Origin: Certhia americana
Lineage: Eukaryota; Chordata; Aves; Passeriformes; Certhiidae
DNA: 64,000 nucleotides
Assembly: GCA_018697195.1 (NCBI GenBank)
Contig: CM031879.1
Location: 46,495,487 to 46,559,486 of the forward strand
Direction of reading: 5' to 3'
The position numbers were made by a program, and so were the translations under genes. Below the pieces are notes generated by a model. The model saw nothing but the letters and a program-made list of their open reading frames with translations, was not told the origin of the DNA and did no database searches. Shown here piece after piece: positions 1 to 12,800 of the stretch; position 1 is the first letter of the stretch; each line of letters opens with the position of its first letter.

Positions 1-474
1 ATTAAATAATGATGCCACTGGATATGGTGAGTACAAAGTGTCTTTGTTTTCAAGGCTATGTTCGGGGTTTTTTTTTAAACTGACACATTTATAAGCCAGC
101 TGCAATATTTTTTTAAAAGACACAGTTGTAAGAGTGGGAGCAATATAGAAAATACTGGAAGTAATCTCATTGAGAGGTATGGTTTTTTTCCATTCCTTTG
201 CACATGCATGCAGCCTCTGGGGAAGATGTTAGTGAAGGAGCTTGGATAATCGGGGTCTTCTCTGGAGCTGCCATTGTTCTGATTGATGTAGTGGGTATTA
301 GCTGGGGAATGTGTACAGATGCATGGGCTGATGGGCTGTCTGGGGTTTCGCAGTCTCCCTTTTTTTCACTCCTCCTGGATAGAGATATGTATCCTGGCAG
401 ATTTGTTTTCCACCTACATCTCTTTCTCATCTCTTTCTCTTCTCATGTAAATACTTGCTGATTGGGTTTTTCTG
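1..474. other. Non-coding stretch, nothing recognised
   Basis: Mixed-composition DNA with short T and A runs. I see no exon with splice sites, no repeat family and no RNA gene. Open frames on both strands are short and have no protein character. Confidence 0.5.
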
Positions 475-597
475 TTTGTGTGGTTTTGGGGTGTTTTTTT
501 TTTGTTTGTTTGGTTTTTTGGCTTTTTTTTTGTTGTTTTTTTTTTTTTGGGGGGGGGTGGTCGGTGTTTGTGGGTTTTTTTTTCTTTTGGCAAATCT
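475..597. repeat. T/G-rich low-complexity tract
   Basis: About 120 bases made almost only of T and G on the plus strand, with TTTG and TTGG units and a run of nine G in the middle. Tracts of this kind recur in the window in both orientations (7.1, 8.8, 26.5, 28.2, 31.1 and 54.2 kb). An open frame through the tract gives only Phe/Val/Trp/Gly-rich translation and is not a gene. Confidence 0.85.
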
Positions 598-3500
598 TCT
601 ACTGTGCTTGTAATAGGTGACTCTTCTCCTCATGATGCTGGGTGTTCCTGTAAGCCAGTCTCTTCCTGGATCACTTTGCTGAATTTTCATGCAGTCTGCC
701 TTGTCTGGCAGGGCTCTTGTGATTCCTGCTCTTGTGATGGTTGCTCTAGTAAAGGTTCAGGTATTGTAGCTGACTCCAGCAATGCTCCAGCTGCCCTTTG
801 GAGAGCGAAAGAATGCAGTAAAAAAAGCAGCCGTTTTGTGGTCCTGTTTGTCCTCAGACCTGAAATGCTGAGAGCACATTAGAGTTCACATTTAGGACTG
901 TAGTAATTAAATAGTACTGGAGGGAGAGGGAGTAGGAGAGCATGTGATGGTCATTTCAGATAGATTAACAAAGAGGGGCTATTACAGTGCCAGCAGAAGA
1001 CATCCTAATCTGGAGGTTCCTAGCCAGCAAATATTTTTAAAAGCTATTCCAGAGAGTAAGAGGGAAGCCTGAGAGGTCTGTGCTATAATTAATTGCCCAG
1101 ATACCACTGGAGGAGCAGTTTGAAGAAGGGAACTCATGTGGGAGCCGGGTGTGGTGTAGAGGGGGAAATGGGAATTTCCTGACTTTTGTTTGCAAAGATC
1201 AAGCAGAGAAGAAATTTTAGACAAAATTGGTGCAAAAAAGGACAAAAATTAATAGGTAATTCCATTTTATTTTCTTTTGCACTGCATGCTCCTGGCAAGT
1301 GTTACTTGAACATCAATTGAAGCAGTATAGAGCATGCTTGGGAACTGGAGACATTAAGCAGAAAGAGAGAGCGAATCTGATTAGCTTTGCTTTTCGAGCA
1401 TTAAGCAGAAAGACGGGCTGAAATGTGATTGCAAACAGATAATAGCAGCAGGCTCCTGAGGCACCACCACAACCCGGCATATGGGGTGATGGATCTAACC
1501 ATGCCATAGAGCTGTTTCTTGTAATAGAAGCTGCTTGTTTTTATGTTGCGGTTGCTGTTGTACTTTCTAATTACCCTATTCATCGCTGTCTGCCATTTTG
1601 AGCCTGGCCACGTGGGATGGCTCAGCCCCCTGGAATGTGTGCCCTGTGGAGCACTTCTGCCCTGAATAGTAACAGGAGTTCTGGTAGCCAAAGGGTGAGA
1701 GGGAAGAGGTGCCAAGGCTCAAGAGTCTTAACTATTTTCCCCCTTATTTCCAAGAATGAGGGAAGTAACAGCTGCTGCTTTTGCCGTGATGGAAAAGATG
1801 AGTACTGGTGTTGTGTGTAAATCTCCTAACTTCCCTCTGATTGTCCAAGTACTGGGGCTTGCTGGGAGAAGGTTTCTAGTGTCCTGAAAAAAGGGGCATC
1901 TCTCAGTTCTACTTATAATTAATAGATAGAAGCTGGCCTTCCTACACCAGTCACTTTTTTGGCACAGTAGCAGAGATCCTGGAGCCACTTCCAGTCTGGG
2001 GCCTCTCTTCCACACAAAGCAAATGTAGCAAAGGAAGCAGGCAGGGGCTAGGCTGGTGCAAGCTGGAATTGGAGATGCCGATAGAGCATCCAACACCCAT
2101 GCCTGCTGCTTGGGGTGTTTCTTTGTTGTGGTGATCCTTTCCCCTGAACTGCCTGCTTTCCATTCTTTCCACCCAAGGCTTTCATTGATGGAAAGTCTAA
2201 AAAACCATTTCCAAAGCTCGTATGGATCAGGGGAATGTAGATAGAATGGGAAGAGCAGACCTCTCCTTAAAATGTCTGAACAAAGCATAGGAGCAAGAAG
2301 CTCACATGTGTATAAGTATCTATATATGTATTTTAAGGCTAGAAGGCGTGGGTCAGAATAGTGTTTCTGTGACCTTTCCTCAACTGTGGCTTGCCTTTCC
2401 TGTGTGCTGCCTCTCCTTGCCTGTCAGGGGACTTCTACATCCTTCCTGCTGACCTGCAGGGCTGGGGGCAGCCTCTCTACCCTTGTGGCAGCTCCCAGCT
2501 CTGGCTCTGAGCCCAGGCTAATAATCCTGACATATTTTACTGCCTTGCGCTCTGCTCCGTGCCTTGCTGTAGGGAAGACGGTGTATGAGGTTGTGGTTTG
2601 CATGACTTTAAGCATTTCACTGGCCCTGGGGAAACCCAAACCTTGTAATAAGCACCGGCTGAGCCTCTGGTAGAGCCTGGCTTTGCTCGCTGAGGCCCCT
2701 TGCAGGTGACCAGCTAGCACAGATGTCATCCAAACACACCTTTCAATTGGCTCTGGCTGTCTGCATGATTGCCAGCGGTATGGGGTTTGGGTGGAAGTAG
2801 GAGGTGTTGATAGCCAGGAAAGGAAAAATTCATCAGGTACCAGAGAAGGGTAATGAAGATCTCCTCTCACCACTCTCCCCACGCATCAAAGCACTCTGAA
2901 AAAAATAGAGCGCTCATCTTTGACCCCCATTAATGACTGGCTTGGTCTGTGTAAGAGTTTTATGAGTCTGTTGATGCTCCCACAGAGTTTAATTATTTAG
3001 AGCATGAGGTGGAGGTTTGTGCTTTCGCTGCTGATGGTGCAGGGTTCAGGCCCTCCTGGCGGGCAGGGGGTTGGTTACAAAGGCAGGCTGGCTGGGAATG
3101 CAGCCGCTGGCTCTGAGGAGTCTCAGGGAGGCACGAGCTGCAGCTGTGTGGTCCTTGTCAAGGCTGGGCAGAGCAGCATATCCACAACAGCGTATCTCAT
3201 TGTGTGAGTTCCACGTGACCTGTCATGTGGAATTCAAGGTCTGTGTCCTTATCATCAGGGCACGTAATGGTCTGGACCTGAGATACCTTAAGTGACTACC
3301 TGAAGCTGTTGGGTGGGCATATTTGTGGCAGATCCTGCTTGTTGCTGAGCCCCCTGTCAGTGCTAGAGGCTTTAGGGGCTGGTGTGAGACTTCAGCAGCA
3401 ATATCCAATTTATCAGCTCGGGGCTACAGGCCTTTCCTGTTCCCTGTAGTAGCAAGCCTTTCTTTTGCCTGCCTTTTTTCTGTGACCAGCCACTGTGTGT

Positions 3501-6500
3501 TCCCCCCAGATTCTGCTCTACGCTCTAGCAACCGGTTTTCTTACAGTAAAATCCCATCTTCAACCTGCTGCTTCCTTCCCTTTGCAGTTCAGCTTGTTCT
3601 TGCCTTTCCTATTTTTCCTCACCCAGCATTTCTCTCCTCCTGAGACTTGGGAACACAGAACAGATATAAAGAACAACCAAGGAACAGCTGGGTGTCTGAA
3701 GACCTTTGTGCACCTCATGTTCCTAAACAGGCAGCTGGTCAGCTAAACCAGGAGTATTTTCCTGATGTTCTGCTGACCATTCAGCCAGGTTTCCAGTTCT
3801 AGTGGGAAGGTACCAGACTCCAGGTTCAGTTGAGTGAAATGTGGGCTGGTCTGAAGTGTCAGCTTGCCAGCTGGAAGGGTCAGATGCTTGCCTTCTGGCT
3901 GCTTCTGGAATGGGTAAATTCCTTTAGAATTGTGCCACCTCTTATGTTTGTGGGTCCTTAGGGCTTGCAGTTCTCATCAGCGCTGAAAGGAAACAGCAGT
4001 GACTGTTTGTTGCAAGACTGTGAGTGGAGGCTTATTTCAGAGCAAAAGTGGTTACTATTGGTGGATCTGGGTTTGGTTTATAGCCAAATAAATTTATGGG
4101 CAGACTGGGGAGGCTTAGTTGGTATGGAAGGTTCACATGACATTGCTTGTACCATACAATATCAGTATATATATAATACACTGAAAATGCCTGTCGTGGC
4201 AGACACCAAGCCAGCGGGTCACCTAATGCTGCTGCTGAAGGCTGAGCTCATTGTGTGTACTGGAGCTCTCTGCTCTGCCCTGCTGCCATTTCTTACCCCC
4301 TGAGCCCAGGGGATAACCTTCTTCTCACATCTGTTCTCCCGCTGTCTCCTCGTACGTGCTTGATCTCCTGTTTTCTGCTGTAGCAAGGGCCTGTGCAGGT
4401 TCTTGGTTGCATGCCAATGGGCTTTTCATGCTATCCCTATTTACCCTGGTTTATCTCTTCCCACTCCTTTCCTTATTCCTATTTCATTTCCTTTGGTATG
4501 GGACTAATGTTCCAGGTTGTGTTGAGAGACTGGGTTGAGCTGAGATGACAGAAAGAGGGTAGAAGGGGAAAAGGGGCTTGTACTGGTAAACGTGAGTTTC
4601 TGTCATTAACTCAGTCTTCAATCGCTGATTATTGTGGATCTAGCTAAATCAGCTGGATCTGCTAGACAAACATGAGGTGCTCTGTGTCCTGTATCCATAT
4701 TCTACTCTGTTTTTCTTTTTTTTTTTTTTTTTTCCCTCTGAAAATGAATAGGATTCTACCCATTGATGATTAAAACAACGCCTGGAGTTTTGGAATGGAT
4801 CAGATGCGTCAATCAAATGTTACCACATTGCACCCAAAGAGAGGAATGCCATCCAGCTGGGGGTAGGGTCTGTTTTTTTGTCCCCATCAGTGTCTAGAGT
4901 TACTGGAAACTTTTTTTTGCTTTAAATTTGAGAACTTTTAATAGAAAGTACTAGTTTAAAAATTAATTGCTTCATTGTGTGAAAACTTGATTGCTTTTTT
5001 TTTTTTTTTTGTTGGTATGGAAGAAGGTTGTGCCCCTCTGTATTCAAAATGTTATTAATAATGTTGAGGCTTTGCAAGCTTTGGTAAAGAAAACATTTCA
5101 GTAACTACTTCAGATATTTTGGGAGGGAAATTTTGTGTTTTAAATGAAAAGTAAATCTATTCTGATTACTAAAAGAGATGAAAATAATGTAACTTTTTTT
5201 CAGAAATGTCAAAGTTCAGGTCATTTGTCCTAGTTCTTGAAATTAATGTAAAACAGACTAATACCCCTACATAAACTGTTTGCCTTGCAACAGGGGAGAG
5301 CAGGCAAATAGGAAGCTGCATATCTCTGTGTACTGCCTGTGGTCATGTGGCTGCTGTGGCAGCAGGTACTGCATGAGACCTGGAAAGAAATAAAACCTTG
5401 GTGGGAATGTGAATCTGGAGCCTTGCATGGGTATGAAGCACAGGTTGCAATCCAAGAAACAAACTGAAGTGGCTTTTTGGCTCCCTTCCAATTGGTAGAG
5501 CACGGCTCCCCATTATCCTCTCACTGGTATGCCACTTGGCTGTTCCAGCAGAGAGGCTGCAGAAACAGAACACTGACCTGTCTCCCAGAAATGGGATGGA
5601 CTTTCCAGGTCAGGCATGAGAAGATCTGTGTGTTGGGATTTGTGTCCGGAAGTAATGCTGTTCCACTGTTGCTCACTTGAAATCTGAAGCTTCTTATGCT
5701 ACACATCAATTTCCTGTTCTTGTTAAAATTGCTTTTGCTTTAAAAATGAAGGGTCTTAAAGCTGAGGGGTTTGACAGAGTGTGCTGCAGAGTGATTCTTT
5801 TCTCCTCTGTAAGTTTCCTGAATGAATGATTTTGAAGTAGTATGTCCCTGCAGAGCCTACCTCTGTTAAGTCTTTAGGCTGTTACAGCAACAGTAAGACT
5901 ACTAGTGCAATGTTAATTTATATATGTTCCTCATTTTGGATCTTTGTCAGTCATTTCAGCCTTGGCAGGCTGGAAAAGATGAGAAAATTATGTATAAGTT
6001 TTGCTGCTGTTCCCTCTGCATCTGTTCTCAAGGTAGGCAGAGGATTTGGGTCTTCAGAACATGTCGATCTGGAACCTTTTAGCAGTGCTGAATTCACAGA
6101 AGTAATACCAGAAAATAGCATAATGGTGTCTCATTTCAGTCGTCTCTACATAGAGTTGTACTGCTTTTGTTGGACAAGTGTGGCTCAGATGTTTGTGAGC
6201 TTCCCTTGGTTGTAGGAGGTGAGTGGAAGGTGAATTTTTTATGGGTTCCTCCTGTGGGATGAGCCCAGCCAGGGTTTTGCTGCATGTCCATAATCAACCC
6301 CAAATGCATCTGTGCTGCTGAAGCTGCATGTAACTGTCTTTAATCCTGGGCTTCATGTCTTTGATTCTCTCCCTTACTATCTTCTGAAGGGAGGGAGCTG
6401 GTTTGAGTGTTACCTGAGTAGGCCTTGCTTGAAGGGAGATGCAGAAGACTGAGCCAAATGAAAATGGTCTTCAGGAGCAAGGCTGATGAGAGGATATCAC

Positions 6501-6918
6501 CAGAGAACTCAACTGGTTTAAATACAAAGTGTTACTGAGTTCTGTTCTGGAGTTTGCTGTGGCAGGTTTGTGCTTGGCATTAGCAATTACGTGAACACCT
6601 TCCAGCTAGGCTGGAGACCAGGTACTACTTCAAATCTTGTTGGAAGCATGGCAGCATATTTCAGGAAGCTTTTGGAGTTTGGGAGTTTTTTGGCCTGTGG
6701 TGTAGAATGCATGAAGTAGTTGAGGTGTTTCAGCAAGCCTGTGTTCTTTCAGGCAGGTACTGAACAGTTCGAGTCAGACTGGTCCATTTATGTGGTATTT
6801 AGCAAGCAGGTGAGTGATTCGCTGGAAGTTGGAGAATTAGCTCCCATCTGTTACTTGTGGTTCAAAATGGTTGTTTCACCTCAGGCAGTGAGAGACCCAA
6901 AGGTTTTATACTGCTAGG
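598..6918. other. Long non-coding stretch
   Basis: About 6.3 kb without a recognisable exon, RNA gene or transposon. It holds poly-T runs near 4710-4733 and 4997-5012 and ordinary AT-leaning single-copy DNA. Several open frames of 60-190 codons exist on both strands. They lack family resemblance and convincing flanking splice sites and are read as chance. It is intergenic or intronic; which one cannot be told from here. Confidence 0.5.
4710..4733. repeat. Poly-T run
   Basis: A 24-base T run with a single C. A similar shorter run lies at 4997-5012. No target-site duplication or LINE body could be seen beside either, so they are annotated only as homopolymers. Confidence 0.85.
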
Positions 6919-7021
6919 GGATGGATGGATGGATGGATGGATGGATGGATGGATGGATGGATGGATGGATGGATGGATGGATGGATGGATGGATGGATGG
7001 ATGGATGGATGGATGGATGGA
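6919..7021. repeat. (GGAT)n tetranucleotide microsatellite
   Basis: Twenty-five uninterrupted GGAT units plus a partial one, 103 bases in all, ending cleanly at a unique flank. The minus-strand reading gives a Ser-Ile-His-Pro repeat peptide, which is an artefact. A perfect array of this length is probably length-polymorphic between individuals. Confidence 0.97.
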
Positions 7022-7085
7022 ACTGTCAAGTAGAAAATAATGTTCTGCAAGGAATCTGTATCTTAAGCTTGAAATAGATTTCTAG

Positions 7086-7182
7086 AATTGTTTTGGGGTT
7101 TTTGTTTTTTTTTTTTTTTGTTTTTTTTTGTTTGTTTGTTTGTTTGTTTGGGTTTTGTTTTTTTTTGTTTTTTTTTTTTGGA
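7086..7182. repeat. T/G-rich low-complexity tract
   Basis: Long T runs interrupted by single or grouped G, including five consecutive TTTG units. It has the same type of composition as the tract near 0.5 kb. It starts about 65 bases after the GGAT microsatellite, so the two together form a length-unstable segment. Confidence 0.85.
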
Positions 7183-7970
7183 AAACTGATGTTTCTTTAA
7201 AACTGGATTATGTTGTTTCAAATTCAGTTTTTGACTGTCTTGGCTTGGAAGAAAGTTGGCTCAAAATGACTCTGTGTGCAGAAGGATCTGCAGAAAGATG
7301 AATGGATAAGAGGAAACATGGTTTTGTTGTTTTTATGTTGCACTGACTAAAAGAACTTTTAATTTGAGAGTGAATTTTTCACTATGCTTTGTATCTTTGT
7401 ATTTCAAATATACTCTTTTCCTGAATTCTCTGTTCTGTTAAATCATCCTAAGAGGCTTGTATGTACAGTTTGAAGAAGACAGGATGTAACTGACTTAAGA
7501 TTTCTTGATCTTAAATTTAACACTTAAATTGCATAAGTAAGTGGGTTGGCTGCTGTGGGATGGTTATAGTTCAGGAAGAAGCTATAATGCCTTGTTGGAC
7601 CTCAGATGCCTCAGTTGCAGCAATGAGAATTTTTTTTCCTTTTTCTCTTTTTTGGATTGATAAGCCAGGAGCATTACTCCTGTTTCTGCACTTGTGTGCT
7701 TCATCTAGTGTACATACGCATTTGTAACAAAAGACTGCAAAGCAGCACTGGTTTGTTCCACAAAACAGAGGGAATTGGGAAGCTGAGTTGGAAGATTCTC
7801 TTTCCTCTTTTTCCTTTTTATTTTTTTGGCCCCCTCTCCCTCCTCTTTACAAGTTACTTTAAATAGGGAGCTGTTCAGCAGGTTGCAACTAGAATTCTAT
7901 AATAAGATCTCTGTTCGCTCTCCCTACTTTTTCACATGCAAAGTTGTGGCTGTAATTATATGACAGCTGC
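7183..7970. other. Non-coding stretch, nothing recognised
   Basis: AT-leaning single-copy DNA with T-rich patches at 7628-7650 and 7798-7830. No exon, RNA gene or repeat family was recognised. Confidence 0.5.
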
Positions 7971-7974
7971 CCTC

Positions 7975-8060
7975 TTGGCTGACATGCAGCAGATTGAACT
8001 GGGGATCTCCAGAGCTAAAAGTGTGAGCTGTTACTCTCTGAGCTAAAGCTCTATAGCTGG
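7975..8060 (-). mobile_element. Degenerate Lys-tRNA-derived SINE head (or tRNA pseudogene)
   Basis: Read on the minus strand, the segment has an A-box-like TAGCTCAGAGAG (8046 down to 8035), then an anticodon-arm-like stretch containing ACTTTTAGCTCTGGAG, then a B-box-like AGTTCAATCT (about 8000 down to 7991). The A-to-B spacing of about 35 bases matches a tRNA. ACTTTT in the anticodon position resembles tRNA-Lys with UUU. The acceptor, T and anticodon stems do not pair properly, so it cannot be a working tRNA. Lys-tRNA-derived SINEs are common in reptiles and rare relics in birds. The tail and any target-site duplication are not recognisable. Confidence 0.5.
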
Positions 8061-8756
8061 AGGCTGTAATGATCTATATCCTTCATGACTGAGCGTAGAA
8101 GGGAGCTGCAAAAAGCACTTGCTGAGTTATGGTGCATACTGTGCACATGGTCACTTCCCAGGGGTACTGGAAGCATTTTTTGAGTGGTTTGCAATAATTG
8201 TACAAACTGTTGCCAACTCATGGGTGCTTTAAAAGGACGATCTGTTTTGAAGCCTTTCTAAAAACTTTACTAGCCTGTTAGGCACAGACGTTTGTTGCTG
8301 TATGGGAAAGTTGTGCTGAGTTTGAGGTGCCCTGATGTTGCTGAAGTCCTTCAACTCTAATGCAATATAAGTAATTGTTACCAATATTGAATGCAGTATT
8401 AAAAACTCTACACTGCCAATGATGTTCAGACAAGTTTGCCTTTATGCTTTGCCATTACAGTAGGTTTTTCACAGCTGGCACCATGTGAGCTTTGTAAAAG
8501 CAAAGAAAGGCGAAACTGGAATTGCTGGAATCCCTCCTGTTTCCTCAGGACCAGGAAAATCTGAGCGGTGCCAAAGTTTGTTAGGCTGAGGAAAAGTGAG
8601 GAGAAGCAGAACCATATGGAGCTTCATGAGTGGTGTCAGCCGTGGGTAGCTTCTGCAACCAGTGTTGGAGAGGGGAAGTGTGTTACAAGTTGAGACATTA
8701 ATTTTGAACTTTGTGAAACATGAATTTTTTAACCCTTAATACCTCTTTTCCCTACA
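8061..8756. other. Non-coding stretch, nothing recognised
   Basis: Single-copy looking DNA of average composition. I see no exon, RNA gene or repeat. Confidence 0.5.
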
Positions 8757-8813
8757 TCCCCAAACAAAAATACCCCCAAAACCATAAGAACAACAAAACC
8801 CCAAACCAAATAG
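8757..8813. repeat. A/C-rich low-complexity tract
   Basis: A-rich DNA with CCCC and ACAA groups, which is the reverse-complement form of the T/G-rich tracts elsewhere in the window. No poly-A-tailed retroposon body is recognisable beside it. Confidence 0.7.
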
Positions 8814-9575
8814 GAGATAGGCATCTGCTAGCTTTAAATATGACAAAGTAAGCATTTCTATTGATCTGCATGATTCAAAACCAAGCTGATCTTTTCACAT
8901 TTAAAAAAATTAGAAAAAAGGAAATATGTAAAATGTGCAATTATATGTTAAGTAAAGTATAAACTGAGACAGTCTTTCAGACCTCAAACACTTAAATTAG
9001 TGCCAGTCCAGTGTGTCAGAAACTTACTCCATTCTGTATTTAGTATCAACAGGGACATTGCTGTAAATTAAGATAATCTCAGTATATGTTAGGCCATATC
9101 CTTTTACACAAGTCTGACCATATTCAATCATAGTTTAGTAAGCATCCTCCATCCTAGTTGCATCTTCCAGTGCCTTTCTTTGCATTATTTCATGCACACA
9201 GAGTTAATATAAAGTCGCCTGTAGCATGGCCTAAGAAATTCTTATTTCCTCACCTCTCATTCCTGTCCTGTGCCACCATCATCCCATTGGTTTTGGGGTG
9301 CAGCCATTGGCGGGACCGTGCTGTAACATCCATTTGTTAGAAGGGTTAGAAGCCCCATTCCTCCAAATACATGGAATGACCCAGGTTACAGTGATCTAGT
9401 CCATGGTGCTGCCTTGCAAGCAGCAGTGTTGGCAGAACTGGGGAGGAGACATTTTACTGGAGGGGCAGAGGAAATTTTTAAAGTTTGTGTTACTCCTGAG
9501 GCATCTTGTGAGACTTTCCCTATCAGGCAACCTCACCAGTCTTAGGGCTTGATTCTCTACTGCCTGTCCCATCAC
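8814..9575. other. Non-coding stretch, nothing recognised
   Basis: AT-rich DNA up to about 9150, then more balanced composition. No exon, RNA gene or repeat family was recognised before the CR1 relic. Confidence 0.45.
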
Positions 9576-9579
9576 TCCT

Positions 9580-9850
9580 TACAGAGAAGTAGGACGAGGA
9601 TTCTTCCACTTCCTTTGGGAGCCTGTTCCGCAGCCTAATTGACTCTTCTGTCAGGAAACATTTCTTGATTGGACTTTAATCATGGGTATCAGACTGCTGG
9701 TCCCTGGGATAACCTTAGCCTGCATCAATACCAGTGCCTTCCTTGCATGTGCTGCCTAGAGCCTGCTCCTCATTCTCCTCTGGCATTTATTGTAAACCTC
9801 TTTCAGCTGTAGGCAGCTGTACCTTGGCTCAGACTCCACTGTCCTTACTG
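9580..9850 (-). mobile_element. Old CR1/L3-type LINE fragment, 3' end of ORF2
   Basis: The minus strand from about 9665 down to 9591 translates to KKCFLTEESIRLRNRLPKEV followed by an acidic, serine-rich tail. This matches the conserved last part of CR1-family ORF2, where an FFTERV-like block precedes a WNRLP(R/K)EVVES-like block. The plus strand shows the familiar antisense form, with GGGAGCCTGTTCCGCAGCCT. The element is strongly diverged; only the 9590-9670 core is secure, and the extension to about 9850 is inferred from weaker resemblance. The 3' terminal octamer repeat of young CR1 copies is not visible, which fits an ancient insertion. Confidence 0.7.
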
Positions 9851-12800
9851 CTGTTGTTGGAGGCTGTTGCAGAAGTTGAGATCTGGGAGCCCACATCAAG
9901 GTCCTGACTTGTGATCTGAGATGGATTCATCATCTGAGACCATTTTTAAGAATCCAGGCTGCTGGAAAGTAAGGAAATACACACTGAAGCAGCATTTGTG
10001 TGTTTCTCAGATAGAGCAAAGTCCAAGGAATCTGTTACAGCACAGCTATCCCATGACCTAATTGCGTTGCTGTCAAATCCGAAAGTGAGGGCAAGACTCC
10101 AGTATATTCCTGCAATCACTTTAAAGCAGGGCTTTTGATTTCTTTTACATGACAGAGTTTGTGCTGTCTATGTTGAAGCAGCAAGGAAGAGCAACCCAGC
10201 CAAGCTGTTCGTCTGCGAGGCTGTGGAAATACCAACCATGAGGCTCGGCAGTGTAGACTCTGTATGCAGTGTATCAAATTTGGCAGGTGTGGGTGAAGAG
10301 TCTGCCTTGCTAGCTCCTCAAGGAGTGACTCTTCCAAGGCTGGTGGCAGTTTGTGGTGGCTGGCTGTGAGCAGATGGACAGATTACCTGGGGAGAGCAGC
10401 ATGCACCCAGTGTCACAGCCCTGGTATGTTCTGTAGTTGTAGAGGCACTAGAAGACTTCCCTTTGCAGCATGGGGCTGTTGTTTTGCACATGCAGGCTTC
10501 ATGAAAACATCTGATGCTTTTCAGGTCTCTTCTCTTTGTTGCTAAAGCTCCTCAGTTTCTTGTATTCCCTTTCCAAAGTGGGATGAGTAGAGCACCTTTC
10601 AATGCTGCAGAGGCAAATGTATCTTTGACTTGCATCATATCACCATATATAACCAGAATGGTTGTGACAGCAGAGATATGAAGTAGTTTTTTTACTGTTT
10701 CTCCTGATCCCTTCCTCTGTGCCCAATGTGGACCCTCTATATCCTCATCCTGCCTTTGTGTCCTCCAGTTCATATCCTGGCTCCCTTCTGCTCCTCACTG
10801 CTCTGCCAGTGAGTTACTTTCCTGGTATTTCCACACAGTTCTTACTCCTCTCCAGCAGTTGGTTCCTATCCTCCTTGACCCTCAGATCTTTGTCCACCCA
10901 TCATTGGTGCATTCCCATTGTTGGTTCTTCTGCAAGCTCTGTGTTTCCTGACTGTACTGCCCACCTCACCAGGGAGAGCTTTTTGCTTTTCTCCATTCCC
11001 ATGGGAGAAATAAAACTATCTTGTCTAGAGGTGCATAAAACATGGCCACAGTCACCAGATTTTTGGTTATCTGTGTCCTCTTTGTCATCAGCTCATCTCT
11101 TCCCTGTTAACCATGTACAAAGTAGCCCTCTTCCCTTTGTGTTCATGGGGTTTGCATTCAGTGTCTTGCTCCCCTGGGACTAAGTGCCATGCCTGTTGAA
11201 TCCAAGGGTTTTGTTTTATGAGGGTTGTTTTCAGCAGTTCCTGCTGCTGCTTCTGAGCTACTTGTTCAGCTGTGCCAGTGCAGCTGAACGTGCTGCTGCA
11301 CATTGAACTGGATCAGGGAATTGATCTGGATTAAAGTAGCCAAGGTGGAGAGGAAAGCTACTTAACCCAGTGATTTGCTCAAAGAAATACTTGAAAAACT
11401 ACAGTTTAAGAGCACTTTGACTTGATAGCCCTTTGACTAACAACCCCCTGGTATAGAAATCCCTTGTTTAAATGTAGAGTTGCTGCCTCTGCCCTTCAAA
11501 CCCTCCTCCTGAGCTATTAAACACCAGCGGCCACCTGCTTCAGGCTTAGAGCAGCTGCTGCAGGTTAAAGATGTGCTGTGCAGCCACTCCAGGATGCATG
11601 GGACACCATACTGTTTGGAAGGGATGAGGACCCCCTGGAGTAAAAATGGACATGTGTCAAAGTGTGCAAAATCATCCTTTCACGGAATGTCACAGACTGA
11701 GACAAAGCTTTGTGCTTTTTTTATCATGATTGCTGATCTGGTTTCACCCTGAGCCTTATTAATGTTCCAGGATGTTGCTGTGTCACTATGTGTGGGAAAT
11801 ACAGCATACCTTGATGCTGGCTCAAAACGTTGAAAATGCATCCCTCTGCCCTTCTCTGTGGGACACATTTAACCTGCCCCATCCCTCCCGAGCTGCTGGA
11901 GTGGAGCCCTGTCTGGTGGCTCTGCTCCTGCTTTTCCCCTTGGCTTTTTCGTACCCTTCCCTGCCTGTTCCGTTCATGTGCTCCCAACTTCATGCTGTCC
12001 AGGGTTTAATTTTTGTTTAAGATCTTCGTTCCTTTAATGACAGCGGGAACCGAAGGCTGTTCTCTGTGGGGGCTGTGGTGCGCGGCTGTGCTTGAGGTAA
12101 TGAGACTTGATGAAAACCTCTTGTTACTGTGGCAAGATTTCTTCCTTCTCTGTGTTTAAGAAGAAGGGGGTGGGGGGAGGAAAAGAAAAAGTGACAGACC
12201 CTGCTGGGTATGTTAATATATTTTTAATGGCTTCCATGTGGCTAGCTGAGGACTTATTTGTCCAGCCTGCAAGAAAAGGGTGGCAGCACGTTATTCTTGT
12301 GCACCTTTGAGCTTATCTGGGAGTTGAAATGGGAGAGAGGGAGGATTGAGTGAAAATTTCACAGAAATCCTGTTGATAAAAATGAAATCTGCTAGAGATG
12401 GAGGGGATTGGCAGGGAGAGAAAGATTGGATCCCAGATACCTCCTCCCCTCCCCCTCCCCAAATCTTCCCTTTTTTTCTGGAATATTCCACTGTCTGCAA
12501 TCATCAAGAGAGCTACTGTCTCAGACTATGGTATTTCTACCAGTGGTGAGGGGAGAGATTTTTCTGAAATAATTGCTGTATTTCTGCAGAGAAATATTTT
12601 TGAGAAACAAAAGGGTTTATGCTATGCTGGCAAGCTGGGGAGGGGAGGGGGGGGGGGGGCTGGCAGGGATGCAGGGCGGGTGCTGGGCATTTTCCCCTTC
12701 CAGCTTGAATATTCCAGTTAAACTGCAGGCAGGATGAGGCTGGTGGTCTGACCCGGCTGCCTGGGGCAATGAGGGGTTTTGCTGCTTTCCTGTTCCAAAG

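Noticed and set aside
1728..2288. 186-codon minus-strand open frame
   Set aside because: Mixed composition translation without recognisable motifs; no exon signals.
6862..7050. Repeat protein of Ser-Ile-His-Pro units
   Set aside because: It is simply the minus-strand translation of the GGAT microsatellite.
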